From NCBI GenBank assembly GCA_019914995.1, contig CM034132.1:4368501-4432500 (forward strand): 64,000 bases of DNA. The letters run 5' to 3'. Of the stretch, positions 27,501-39,239 are shown piece after piece. A program made the translations under genes and the position numbers. How positions within the stretch are numbered: the stretch's first letter is position 1; every line of letters begins with the position of its first letter. Origin of the DNA: Acanthochlamys bracteata (Eukaryota; Streptophyta; Magnoliopsida; Pandanales; Velloziaceae). Under the pieces are notes generated by a model. That model made no database searches and was not told where the DNA came from. It saw nothing but the letters and a program-made list of their open reading frames with translations.

Positions 27501-30500
27501 TATTTACTCTGTTAGAACAAAATCCCACATAATTGCCGTATGATGCATTCTCATCATTCAAGTGGCGCAATTATCTCTTGTATGCCGTTTGTGTAATATA
27601 TTAAATAGTTGTGTTTGAAATTATGTTTATGTGGTTTTGAGTCTTGTGAACATTTATATAGGAGCTTATATCTTGTATTCGATGTTTGGGCAATTGAATT
27701 GATTGTTATGTTTTATTATTATTGCACCAACTTCATGGTACTAGAGATGATGGTTAGATTAGATTTAGCAACTTAGGTTTTGGCTCACACAGGCTAACAC
27801 AATGAATATGCTCTAGAGTTTGTATGCATTTGATGTTGAGTGAACAATTGTTGTACTTGCTGTACTCATATTTAGGGTAGGTTGACAAAGTGATTCCCTT
27901 TTAAGGAAGAAAGTGTTGAGATTGAAGTGAGAGGATTTAATTCGTAATTGGATAAAGACAAGCAAGGAATATGTTTGGGATATTAAAGATTGGTTCATCC
28001 ATGGTTCTGAAATATTTGGAGGAAATGGTGAGCTCTCTACTATTTCAGTTGGACACTTGAGTATATTCCTTGTTTTTGGTTTTAGATCCCCATGCTATAT
28101 CTTCCCAGCTAATGTTATCAAAGTGAGATGACAAACATACCCCAAAGGTATAGTTTGCATGGAATATGTAACTTAGTTAGATGTATACATGTGAACATCT
28201 AGTTTTAAAGTAGTCTTTATGAGTCCAAAAAACTAGGCATAACTGGTGTATGTTATAAACAAGAGCAAGAAAAATATATCTTAATCTTTTCTTGATTATT
28301 GGTGAAATACCGCAATGACTATTGAGTTTACAGTGAGTACCACAAATGATTTTCTTAACCTATCTAGTTATATGTTTTCTGCAATAAAGCTTGTGTAGTT
28401 GTTCCTTTGTTACGTCTTTGACACACATGCTTTTGCTTATATTTTGAATTAGTGCCCATATTGATATATGAGGTGTCTAACAAAATTTTGCCCTTCCATC
28501 TACTTAAAATAATGTTTGAGATAATGATGATGAAGTTAGTCACATGAACTTGAGTTTTGGAAACCTAGAGAAGAAGGAGAGCTTCTCATTATAAATTCTT
28601 GAACTCAGCATGCACTGATGTCAGTTCCAAATCAGATAGATACAAGAATGGGAGAGGATTTAGGCACAACATATTAATTGTATCATTGACTTAAGCTTTT
28701 GGGTTAGATTGAGAGCTCTATGGTATATGCCTTGGCTCTTTAGTGCATCCCCTTATCTGATTTGGCCTCTCCTAGTGTTGAATGTATCCAATGAATGTAT
28801 CTGATCCAGTGGTTTAGCTAGGAGCAAGTCATCAGGAAAATGTTGGCTCTTACTGGTGGAGACTGGCATGTTGAGTGCTTGCAGATTGATTCTGAGTTGT
28901 GAGTGGGCTATTACATTGCTCTTGGTGTGGGGTAATAGTACTTGGTTTCGAGATAAGCTTGATAGGGAATCACATTTGGTTTTGAAGTCAAAGGGTGAGT
29001 TGGATTTAATCACATTTCAGATTGATACAAGAACAAACATGGTTTATATTGGTACATCTGCATTGGCTTATGCTTTTGGATGGTTGTGTTCTTTTGTATA
29101 TTGTCTAGTCTCTCAGATATAACCCTGTTTTCTCTAATTTGGGCTTCCCTAGTGTTAAGCATACGTCATAAATGTAGTAAGATAGTTTTGCTTTGAATTC
29201 TAAATTTCTGTTAGGTATATATTTCGTAAGTTCTGACATGACTTACTCTGGCTATGTATTTCTGAGATATGCTACATTAGGACCTCTATGTTTTTGTATA
29301 AATTACTTTGATTCTTAGTAAATATATACTTGTGCAGATAATGTGTAAGGTTGCTGTCGACACCATTCCTCGTGTTGCTGCCAACATAGCTCTAGCAATT
29401 GGCGCATTCTGTTCTGTAAGTGCTTGCTTTGGTATTTATGATATAAGAAACAAATACTGAGTCATGACATTGGGAGGCTCACCAATGACAACTTATTCTT
29501 ATGACTTCTTTGTGATTTTGTATTAAAGGAAGCTTGTCTATTTTGTTAATGAAAAATATCACTTATACAATCTTCTCAAAAACATAACACTGACACAAAA
29601 GCTCACAATGTATTAGGAAATCTATCCTATAATATTCATCATCCCTGTAAACACGTGAATTGGCTACTGGAATATGAATGTAAGTTAATTAAACATCATC
29701 AGGTATAGTAAGATTTTAGGATGTGGTTCATCTCAGTTTTTGTTTGTTTTCTCCAGGTCCTGCCTACAATGGCTTATGCAACAATTGCTTCAGCATCTAA
29801 GTTTCTTTTAAATTGGTTGTCTGAATATGAGTATGAATACCGGCAATGGTCTGCTGCACTATCTTTGGGTATGATTACAAATTGTTTACAAGCTACTGAT
29901 AGAGCTCAAAAACTTGAAATTCTATCTGGGCTTCTTAAGGTATGCCAAGCTCCTGATCTCTATCATTACTAACGAAAGTTTGCGTCTACATCTGTTCAAT
30001 TCAGATTATATTTATTAATCGAACAATGACAGGAACAAAGAGAAAACTTGTGCATCTTTTATTACCACCAATTGCATTTAAATGAAGTGATGCAAGCTTA
30101 GGAAAATTATATACAACTTCAAAGTTTAAGCTCCTGATTTTGGTAGCACGGAACGATGATACCCATTCTTCTGTTACTCATCTACAGTTCATGTCCTAAA
30201 CATTTTTAGGTGATGGCATGTAATTTTCTTCGCAAACTGATGGGATGAAAACCTGAAGGATAATCTGAACATATGTATTTTTCTAATCCTACTCTGGTGG
30301 GCCTTTACCAAATTAAAGTTCGAGGGTTCAAATTGGAGTGTAGGTCAAAATGGCCTTCATAAATCAAAGAGAGGGAAGAGATTCTTCTATAGACCTTCAA
30401 ACTGTTGATGATCTATGTAGTTGACTCTCTGTCATCTTCAGCTTAAGTTGAAATATTTGCTCTCAAGAATTTTACAGTCCAGCATGACCATGTGACCTCT

Positions 30501-33500
30501 CATTGAAGAAACTTCAAGCTTATCCATGATATGAGTTGGCATCCATTTTAGTACATAGTACTGTTGCTTTTTAGTAAGATTTGTAGCAGTAATCAAGAAA
30601 CACTTTTTGTATTTTGAGTTTTATTACTCTACAAGATGGTTTTCCTGTTTGTCATCCTTATGAGTTTTGATAATTGATTGATTTGCTTGTGTTCTCACTC
30701 TTCAGGTTTTCAATAACAGCAAAAGCCATCTTGTTAAAGGCGCATGTGGAGTGGGATTGGGTTTTGCCTCCCAAAGTCTTTTCACTGGCAGCAATGCTGA
30801 TGAATCAGAGGCTGAAGGACGCTCAAGAGAAGCCTCGTTATTTCGGGAGAGCATAAAGTCTATGTGTTTGTTCATATGTGAGGTATGCCCTGGTGCATTT
30901 GATTATCTGAAAAACCTCAATGACAGCTTCGGGCTCAATCTAGATCATAAATCTGAAGAGCATGCGGACTCAGAATATTTGACAGAAGATATGTGGGGTG
31001 TAGCAGGGGTTGTCTTGGGTTTGGGGTACTCTGTCTTTGCATTATATAGAATGGGATCTTCTGATGCTGTGGTCAACATAAAAGACATTCTTGTATCATG
31101 GGTTCCTAATGTACATGCTTCTGGTGCTTCCTTCTCTGCTTACAGTAAACCTGTGGAGCTGCAGTTGTCGATAGGTTCATGTTTAGCACTTCCAACAGTC
31201 CTGGCTTTCTGCCAGAGAAATGAACTCATGGGTAGCAACTTGGATTTTCTTTTCAACAGATATTGCATGTTGATTGCCGAACTCCTCAAATATAAGAATT
31301 TTGGAATTCACCATCAGAATTTGTTAATGACATCATGTATTGGAGCAGGATCTCTGCTTTCAGTTATTGTAAATGATGGAGGGCAGAGTTTGAAATTTGA
31401 TGATGTCAAACAGCTGCTTGAAATTCTTCGAGAATGTTATACACAACCTTATAACCCTGGTATCAGTTTTGGGGGCATGATTGGAGTTGTAAACGCGTTT
31501 GGTGCTGATGCTGGCAACCTCACTCATTCATACCCTCCTTACACTCTTCAAATGATCCCTCACGAACAGGTCATTAACTTCTGTACATGTTAATATTGTG
31601 CATACTTTACTGTATCTGACTTTGGCATTGTCATATCCAACAGGATATCATCAGGGGTCCAATACTTTGTAGTTCTATCTGTGAGCCACTGTCAACATCT
31701 GTTATTCAAGAAATATATCTGCTTGCAAAAGAGTCCAAGGATCAGCAGTTAAGAGACTATGCTTCATGGGCGCTTTCATTTTTGAGACACAGATGGTTGT
31801 CCAAGGAATACCATGATTCAAACTTTTTACATAGTAATTTATCCAACAATCCATCCAATCACGACGTGTCAGAGGATAGCTTAGTCTGGAAGCTTTCTTC
31901 GTGGCTAAAAGATATCAACTCTAATAAGGTTCAAAGCAAAACATATCTTCTTTTATGAGTAGCTATGAGCATGCCCAAAGTTCTTCAGTATCTCCAGTTG
32001 CAAATGTTGTATATGCATCATAACAAGCTTACTTCAGAATACAAGAGTGAAGTGGATCACATTTCAATGTAAACTGCTTGATGCCTTACTTTTATTTAGT
32101 GTTCAGTCATTTAGGAGAAAGAAAAAACTTTTAAATACTTGTTGAATTTTATGTTGGTTCTAGTCATGTCGTGCCAGGCAAAATTTGACGAGGAATAGTT
32201 TCATACCTGCTAATATTTTCTTATATCTGTAAGCACTCTAGTCAAATTCGACATATCAAATCTTCTTGAATGATCTTAAATATGACTTGGGAATTGGTGT
32301 TCATATCTATTAAGAAAATGTTATGAGATTTTTAGATTCCTACAAAAATAGTTTATCAGATGTTTCTCCACTTAGTAACTTGACTACTTTTACGTTTGTA
32401 CTTTCCTGATTTTCAGCCTGGAGTAATTCCTCATTCAACTACTGCTGCAACAGTCTTGAGATGCCTTTCAAAGGCTCCTAGATTACCTGCTTTAGATTGG
32501 GGAGCTATAATTAGACGTTGTATGAGATGCAAAGTCTATTCATCGGACACGTTCCAGTTGGACCAGACGTATGAATCATTGCGGAAAGAATGTATACTCT
32601 TTTCTATAGCTCATGCATCTGCTATGAGCTCCCTAATGCTTTTTCTGGATGAGGTCACTGATTTACCCCGGTTTAGGACACTAGAATTGAGTATACAGTG
32701 TTTGCTGGTGGAGAACCTCTCAAACCTATGGAAAATATTTTCTGCCTCAAGGCTAGAAATATTACTTAATGACTTGCTTGAGTACTTAACTTCTTCTTTT
32801 TCTTCATGTATGATTTATCATCAGAGAATACTGTTTCGTACTTCGTTCTGGAAAGGCCTTTATCTTTGCCTTGGTGAAGCAGAGAAACCAGATATTATGA
32901 CAAAGATAGAGAAGTGTATGAGACATCTTTTCACTTTGTTGCCGTTATTGACCTTCAGCAGAACTTCTACTATGGAGCTGGCTAGTATTGATGAAGAGTG
33001 GTCAGCTGCTGTTGCATGCTTGTGTAAAGGCCAGCAGAATTGGGTAATGAATATGCTTGAGGTATTACACTCTTTCACCTTCCCCACTTGTAAGTCTGAA
33101 CTCAACTTGTTGGTTAGGTTTAAAGTTGGATGTCAATAGAGTAGATGCTCTTCAAACATTATCCCTCTTTTACCTGTGATGTGACTTGGTCGGCCACTGT
33201 AGAATTCTTCTGCTTTAGAGTATAAGTTCTTTCTTTTGCAGGTTTCTGGTGGTCATTTATTGCCTGGAGGAGAACATACCACTCAACTAGCAAATCGAAT
33301 GTCTGCCACTGCAAGACTAGCTAAGATTGGCTTCATCCCCTTTCATGAATTGGCAAAGCTGAAGAATTACATACTCCACCCATATTTTGAAGGTCATTAT
33401 CAGATCAGTGTCCTTAAAACTAGTGCTTTAGCTTGTTTTCTGAGAGCATAATGATCGTTTTTTATCTCAGTATTTTTTCAGTAGTGCATCCATGCAGCCT

Positions 33501-35243
33501 AGTAAATATAGCTTCTAATAGATTGGTGAGCTCTTTGCTGGTGGAATTGACTAGGAGATTTTGCAACATTTTAATATAATGGAAGAGTCTATTACTTTCG
33601 CATTGGATTCTTGGATAGAAAGTCTCAAAGTTTTTATGTCTCTCTTACACTAGGACATTAGCTCAATGTGTACAAACCTTTCAACAATTCTTATTTTGAC
33701 TAAAGAATTTTCTTGGAAATGCCTAAGACAAGGAAAATAGGCAGTGCATGTCTTGCTATGATGCCTTAGCTTTTAGTGCATTGTTGAGCTTTTTGTTTGG
33801 TGGAACTTGTTAGAAGAATTTGCGACATCAGAATTTAATAGAAGAATCCATTGCCTTGGTGGAGTTTCAATAGGAAGTAAGATTCTTATGTGTCTGTTAG
33901 ATTAGCTGAAGAATTGCAAGACATTTCTAGATGTGTACATACTGTTCAACCTTTCTCATTCATGCTAAATCCTGTTTCAAGGGTAATGCTTAAGACGAAG
34001 CAAATAGGCTTCTTGTCTTGGTTCGTGGCCTTAGAATGATGGTATATGTAATGATGAATTGTGTCTATAGATTTTCTGAGAATTCTTTTATCTTTTGATA
34101 TATTTACTAGCATTAGAGTTTGGCAAAGGAGCATATCTGCTCTTTGTTTCAGGAATAGGGACATCTCTTTAAAATTCCCTTCAAATTTAAGGATGCAGGA
34201 AATGTTAAAGCTCTCCGGCATTTTTAGAACCTTGCGTCATAAACAACCATAAACAACCTTGCTTCATTGTTGTTGCTTTCTGGTGATGTACAGATCCAGT
34301 TACTTGTTGGACTGTTCTAGTTGAAGTAGTTACAGGTTTGTCAGCAGCAGAATTCAGTATCAAGAGGCAGTGGCTTATTGATGCACTTGAAATCAGCTGC
34401 ATAAGCGATTACCCCTTGTTGGTGAGTTCTTATTTTTATCGTTAGTTGTGAAAATATCTCTCCGTAGAACTGCCATAATATTCAACATACACATCCATGG
34501 AATTTTACACAACATCATCACCTGTGTAAACTTGAGAAAATTCAGTTTTGAATTTTAACAATGATGCTTCTGTAATGTTTGACAATTACTTCAAATTTTT
34601 TCTAATCTCTGAGCCAACAGTCACATTACAAATTCATGTTTAATTAAGTGTTTGTAGGAAGTTGATTTGCAGAAGCCTTATACTTTGATTTGTGAACGAG
34701 AAAGGAAAATCCAAATTACTGTTACAGTTGAGCAACATATTTCTTACAAGCAGACATTGATGCCTAATTTTTTTTTAATATCATGTTCGTATATGTTAAA
34801 AATATAGCAGTAACATGTTCTTTGGCCTAACTATGTTTTTGGTACAGGTACTGCAGTTCATAGGCCTTCTATCAGGGAGCTGCTGTGAGCTTATGCCACT
34901 TCTTATGATGGATCCTGCCTCTGTTCTCATTGACCTGCCAGTCACTTTGCCATCACTACTCTCAGATAGTGGATGGAAGTCCTCTGCAGATTATCTCATC
35001 AGCTTGTTGTTGACATGCACTGAGCACATTTTTAGCTTGAGAGGAGCATATAGAAGTGAAAGTGCTTCTCCTAGAGAAGATGAAATCAAACCAGGTGATG
35101 GAATAAACTTTGAGAACAAGTGGAATCTGTCACAACCTAAGGTTCTTCCTGCTTTGGCATGTATAATGCACCAAACTTGTGTTGCTTTGAAAGGATACCT
35201 GTCCTTCGAGAAGCAGCTTAAACTTGCGATGCTTCCTGCTTAG
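6415..35243 (+). CDS. RST1: RST1 (RESURRECTION1), RNA exosome/Ski cofactor, 25 exons
   Basis: Large helical-repeat protein of the plant RST1/focadhesin (DUF3730) family. Known family role: with RIPR it links the cytoplasmic exosome to the Ski complex and limits gene-derived siRNAs; mutants have wax and embryo defects. Exons read by me: 6415-6831, 11164-11445, 12057-12140, 16366-16642, 17049-17305, 18063-18234, 18320-18507, 18702-18802, 19583-19658, 22684-22815, 22905-22986, 23222-23294, 23916-24084, 24159-24289, 24371-24462, 25702-25796, 25907-26116, 29338-29415, 29757-29939, 30706-31569, 31644-31928, 32417-33061, 33242-33392, 34294-34421, 34848-35243. All joins use GT..AG, all phases close, and the sum is 5568 nt (1855 aa), close to the roughly 1840 aa I recall for Arabidopsis. 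Landmarks are [14 protein letters not shown] near the N-terminus, [58 protein letters not shown] and [15 protein letters not shown]. The start is the ATG in best context; a GTG six codons earlier in frame is not expected in plants. Exon 6 is the least conserved and least certain. I see no frameshift or premature stop. Confidence 0.93.
6832..11163 (+). other. RST1 intron 1 (4.3 kb)
   Basis: Donor GTATGT at 6832, acceptor TTTTGCAG ending at 11163. Besides the small inverted-repeat element at 7522-7732, no gene or transposon domain is recognisable. Short open stretches on both strands (for example near 9.3-9.7 kb) have no family resemblance that I can name. Long first introns often hold regulatory sequence, but nothing specific is visible here. 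Confidence 0.8.
7522..7732. mobile_element. Small MITE-like inverted-repeat element in RST1 intron 1
   Basis: The left end reads CTTGGTTTTAAGGAAGAAG. The right end, read on the opposite strand, is CTTTGGTTTGAGAGGAAGT. The two are similar imperfect inverted termini about 210 bp apart, with a purine-rich left half and a pyrimidine-rich right half that could fold back. The size and the GGTTTGAG-type terminus fit a miniature DNA transposon. Target duplications are not clear. Confidence 0.4.
12141..16365 (+). other. RST1 intron 3 (4.2 kb), repeat-bearing
   Basis: Donor GTACTT after codon ATG, acceptor TTGCAACAG ending at 16365. It contains a 237-bp MITE-like element (12606-12842) and two diverged direct repeats (about 12340-12560 and 14600-14810) that share CTTCC..AATACTC and AATATCTTCTTTCTCC. 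These may be remnants of LTRs. The DNA between them has no recognisable pol domain. The remaining 1.5 kb shows nothing I can identify. Confidence 0.6.
12606..12842. mobile_element. MITE-like element in RST1 intron 3
   Basis: The left terminus GGGAATGTTTGGATTCAC and the right terminus on the opposite strand, GGGATGTTTCAGAGTG, are inverted counterparts. Both are followed inward by a similar word (CCATTCCAAAAAA at left, TTTTTTTGGAATG on the opposite strand at right). The form matches plant miniature DNA transposons. TTT lies on both sides and could be a 3-bp target duplication, but it is low-complexity and therefore weak. Confidence 0.5.
19659..22683 (+). other. RST1 intron 9 (3.0 kb)
   Basis: Donor GTGGAA, acceptor ATGACAG. 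The middle of the intron is a 1.35-kb inverted-repeat element (20431-21780). A second possible element of about 240 bp (near 22015-22250, beginning GGCTATTTGGATGGG) resembles a MITE end, but its partner terminus is poor. Nothing else was recognised. Confidence 0.7.
20431..21780. mobile_element. Non-coding TIR element (MULE-like) in RST1 intron 9
   Basis: The first about 75 bp (AAATCTCACCAAATAGCAC, CAACTT, GTTCATTTCAAA) match the opposite strand of the last 80 bp (AAATATCACTAAATACCAC, GAACTT, GTTCATTTCAAA). These are long, imperfect terminal inverted repeats. The right arm carries a second copy of the GAAATGAACC..AAGTTGAGTGG word near 21686. The interior has no transposase. Long TIRs and non-coding filling suggest a Mutator-like non-autonomous element. 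A 9-bp target duplication was not evident. Confidence 0.6.
23331..23852. mobile_element. Long-armed foldback/MITE element in RST1 intron 12
   Basis: The intron between exons 12 and 13 is almost entirely an inverted repeat. TAGAGGCTTCAAA at 23393-23405 is mirrored by TTTGAAGCCTCTA at 23773-23785. A second block (ATGGTAGAAACTA..TTTGGCTACTTATA, ending about 23484) is mirrored at 23692-23735. Arms of about 160 bp flank a loop of about 200 bp. The ends are GAGAGA/CTCTCT microsatellite, so the exact termini are blurred. Confidence 0.6.
26117..29337 (+). other. RST1 intron 17 (3.2 kb), T-rich
   Basis: Donor GTTAAG, acceptor TTGTGCAG. The first 1.4 kb is strongly T-rich on the + strand. The rest is ordinary AT-rich sequence, with two copies of a short CTAGTGTT word near 28.77 and 29.15 kb. 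No coding domain, RNA gene or element terminus was found. Confidence 0.7.
33521..34020 (+). repeat. Diverged tandem duplication in RST1 intron 23
   Basis: Two consecutive units of about 235-240 bp (33521-33755 and 33782-34020, period about 265) share the order of several words: TGAGCT..TTTG, GGTGGAA, ATTTAATA..GGAAGA, TAGATGTGTACA or its variant, AATGC..TAAGAC and TGTCTTG. They have diverged considerably. No coding potential is shared. Confidence 0.5.
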
Positions 35244-35563
35244 TATAGCCAAATTACTGATATTGTGTTAGTTTTTGCATAATTTTTATTTGTAACCTTT
35301 TTACTTATATTATTATTTCTTTCTGAGTAAAATCACACTGCAATTCATCGTGTTTGTAACTTCTTGCAATGTGTGCTGACGCTTTTTGAAATTTCTTACA
35401 AAAAAAATTTCTGAATTGGATGCTTAATGAAGTTACAGATCATGTTACAAAATTTCTGCATCTCGTCTTCTTTTTCCACTTCTGATTTTTGAACTTCCCC
35501 TCTTCCTTATTCTACTTTTACTCCTCGTTCTCAAATCTTAAATTCTCATTCTTACTTTCTTAA

Positions 35564-35928
35564 AAATTTGTCTTCTAATATTTTTTTATTACTTTTAGTA
35601 TCAGAAATAGATCCAGAATATGCCTACGGGATGAATGATATAAGATTTAAAGAAAAATCAGGACCGCCTGTACGGAGGAAGACCCTAAATTTTCTCCATT
35701 GCAAAGAAGAATTTGCAATCAATCAAGGAGGCGACGAAATTCTTCCAATACCAGGTGTTGAAGTTGTTTGGCTTCGACATTGACAAGCTACACCAAGATG
35801 ATATTGGCATCAGCAAGATGTACAAAGCCACAACTTTTGAAGTTAGAAATTATTTTAGCCCCCATTTTAGAGCGCCAAAAGATGGTAACAAAACAGAAGT
35901 AGAAAATCCAACATTTAATAAACGATGA
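35564..35928 (+). other. Unrecognised coding-like fragment downstream of RST1
   Basis: About 320 bp after the RST1 stop, a patch of better base balance encodes plausible peptides in two adjacent frames: GPPVRRKTLNFLHCKEEF, then in another frame FQYQVLKLFGFDIDKLHQ and KATTFEVRNYFSPHFRAP, ending in TGA/TAA. The frame change near 35710-35740 could be a frameshift or a lost intron. I do not recognise the family. It may be a pseudogene fragment captured between the two genes. Confidence 0.3.
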
Positions 35929-35929
35929 T

Positions 35930-38900
35930 AAAAATGTGAGAAACACAGAAAAAAAAAAGAATCCTTCATAAACTCAACTTCGTTTCAATTTAGATGGTTC
36001 ATTAAGTATTTAGGGAAGTATTTATGAACTAGAATTTTACTAAAATAAAAAATATTTTAGAATATTTTAGAAAATGAACTTTATTTTTTATCTAAAAAAT
36101 AAAAATTAGCAATAATAAAATTTTACAATATACAAAATTTTAATTATTTTTTAAAATTTAAATATATTTTATAAAATATTATAAAAAGTTTATTGTAAAA
36201 TGTAAAATAACAAGTTGGAATAAAATAGAATCCAAACAAACGGTACCTTATTCATATGAATTTAACATGGCTAAAGAAATTCCCAAACTACACTTTCAAA
36301 AATTAATATTGATTTGGATATTAATTTGGTGAGTCTTTTTTTATAAAAGTTATATCAGAATATTATATTGTCACACTTTCAAAAATTTAGTCGAATATCT
36401 ATTATGATTGGTATAATTTGCTTATTATGACAAAATGTGTACTGCATAAACATTTGAAATGTGTTCACTAAATTTCTTCTATTACATTGGCATATGATGT
36501 TTAGGACGGTAAAGTAAAATAAAATTATTTAATTATAGTTGCATATTATCTAGGTTCCTAATGGATAATGCAAAAAAAAAAAAAAATCATTGGTTGTAAA
36601 TCATTGATCATTCATACATATATCGCTAAGAATATTATTGAGCTATTATAAATTTAGCATAAGATTTTGGCATAAGAAACTGCATCATCTCCACTTCAAT
36701 CAACACAAAGGCGATTCGATTTTCTGAGAGACTACAAAACTCAAAGACCGGTGGACTTTTACTAAACTTTGTGCTTATATTATTATCAACTTAATTTTGA
36801 ATCATGTATGAAATGTGATCAAATTAGATATTGAAGTTGTTATATTTAACTTACCAATTCAATAGGATATATAGTGTTCTCTCAAATAGGACGTGACATA
36901 CTGATTGTTCGTCTCAATAGTGTTTTAACAATCAGTATTTAGCACAATTTGAAGGATAACTAAAGAATAGAATACGCGGTTTATAAGTGAGCTAGTTGAG
37001 GTACTTGATGTATTTAACGTGTATATATATCTAAGTCACTCTTATATCATATATATTTATTTTATATTTAAAATTGATTAAAAAATTATATTTTATATTA
37101 TTTTATTTTAAGTTTTTTCGTAGCTAGAGCTTCTTTTATGAAAATTTGATTTTTCAGTAGAATTTCTGCAAACGGCCAGTTAGATTTGAATGTCAAACAC
37201 ATTGAAATTGTTGAATTTTTGTACAACTTTTTGCGCAACTAATTGGTATATAGATGAAACTGGCATATAGTAGTACAGACTCAAAGTCAAGTGTATCATT
37301 TCGGGAATGAGTGTAATTGAATACCTTTTCTATTTTAAATGACATGTGTGACGGTTGGAAAGACAAGACATAAATAGATGATATACTTTTATAGACTCTA
37401 AACGGTGCACATAATTGGGCAATTAAAGAGTTTTGATCAGCTGGTACTGTAGCAACATATTTATGGAAATAAAAAAATCTTTTAGTTTTAATTCCTAACT
37501 CTGATTATTTGAATGGCTAATGGAGCAATGACAACTTACCTAAGGTTGTTTTGCTGGATTTTCTTATTGTAAGAACAGAGAGACAACAGAAGTAACAAGG
37601 AGCAAAGAAGAAAGAAGAGAGACTAAAATTCACTTGTTAGAAATCATTGTTCAAGATTTTATTATTCTATTTTTGATATTTTTTTTATATTATTAAAATT
37701 GAAAACTATGAACTTATTTCTCTTTACTAGAGCTATCATGTAGCATAGAATATGAAGATTTAATTCTTTATTTTATTGTTATTCGAAGTTTATAATTTCA
37801 TATTAAGTATTTGTTATAATGCTTATTATTTTTTAATATCTTATCAATATTTAATTGATTTGAGGTTCCTATTGAGATGAAAATATGATCTATGAATTAC
37901 TTATTGTAATAGATGTCATTAATTGCATAAAAAATAAAGGTATATTTCAGGGTTTGTGCAGTTAATTTAGCTGTATTAGATTTTTATGAGCTTTCTGATA
38001 TGTTAATTCTCGTACAGATATATGGAACGTTTGTGAGTACATATAAAATATAATTTTTATTAAATGAAGGATATTTTAGAAATTTTTTGATAAACAAGTT
38101 TGACTTTATTGACCAAAAATAATAATAAAAGTTATATAATTATTTTACGACATACAATTTTTCTTATACTTTTTAAAATTTTAAAAATTTTTACAGAGAA
38201 TACTTTGAATGTCTATTGAAAAATGCGAAGTGATTATTTGGAATAATAATCACTTGAAAAGCAATGCCAAACGTCCCTATACTGATTTAATGAATGAAAA
38301 TATTTTGGGTATAGATTAAGAGGGTGTGTCAAAGGAATTAGGATTTTCGAACTGTGTATAAAGATTATAATTTTCGAAAATATGGATACGGAATTGAATT
38401 AGATTAGTTATGGTGAAGCTAATATACTCTAGTGCCCGAATCATTACAATTTAAGTGCTTGTTTGTTTATTTTGTTTTCCTTAGTTTTTTATTATTTTGT
38501 TTTGCGTAGTTCTTACCATTAAATTTTCTTTAATCGGTCGTTCAAATTATTTTAGAATTAGTATTTTTTGGTACTTCATAAGTGAATCAATTATAGTGTG
38601 AATGATATTCTTTTATCACTTTATTGCTTTGAGATTTATACAATTGCGATAGTAACAAGTTTTTGACACTGTTACTGCGATTGTTTTAATTTTATTAATA
38701 TTATTTTTTATTAATTTTAATTTTACTTTAATGTTTATTCTTTACTTTCTTTAATGTTCTTTGCAAATCTAAAGTCATTGCTCTTGAGCTGATTTGATTC
38801 TAAGATTGAATGTATGGTTAGGAGGCTTATCAAGAAAAAGAAAAAAATCTCTCAACTAGTGTGTAATATCATGACAAACAAACACAAAAAAAGTTGAAAA

Positions 38901-38935
38901 TGGGAGACTTTTGAGAGATTGTGCCATACACACTA
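35930..38935. other. AT-rich intergenic DNA
   Basis: Mostly A/T runs, including an A14-like tract at about 36572-36585. A few TIR-like words occur (ATCCAAACAAACGGTACC near 36232; GCCAAACGTCCC near 38266), but without convincing partners. No gene is seen. Confidence 0.6.
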
Positions 38936-38939
38936 CTAA

Positions 38940-39170
38940 TGGTGCCCCATCGCGTATTAAACATGGTAATTCAAGCAACCGCATTTTTTCAAAAGATTCA
39001 GATTTCAGTCTAATTTGATGGCTTGGCTAAATGATGATCTCAACGCTCACATTGCTAATTTTCTAAAGAGTTGTGATACATTCAACAATAATGGTGTCTC
39101 TAATGATGCATAAATTGTCACGCTTTTCATTTTTTTAGATCGTGAACTTTAGAAAGAGTGTCATAAGAAA
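38940..39170 (+). pseudogene. Ty3/gypsy gag fragment
   Basis: The + strand reads MAWLNDDLNAHIANFLKSCD followed by TFNNNGVSNDA and LFIFLDREL. These correspond to the conserved gag segment of plant Ty3/gypsy elements (pattern FGGLP.EDPNAHLANFLE.CDTFK..GVSDDA..LRLFPFSL). A stop and small shifts interrupt it, and no pol follows. It is a short relic directly upstream of a Copia relic, so the region is probably nested. Confidence 0.6.
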
Positions 39171-39239
39171 ATTGAGGCTCTAATTATAATTTCATATACT
39201 ATGAGTTTTACAAGTTTAAGGTTTTGCGTGCCAAGCCAA

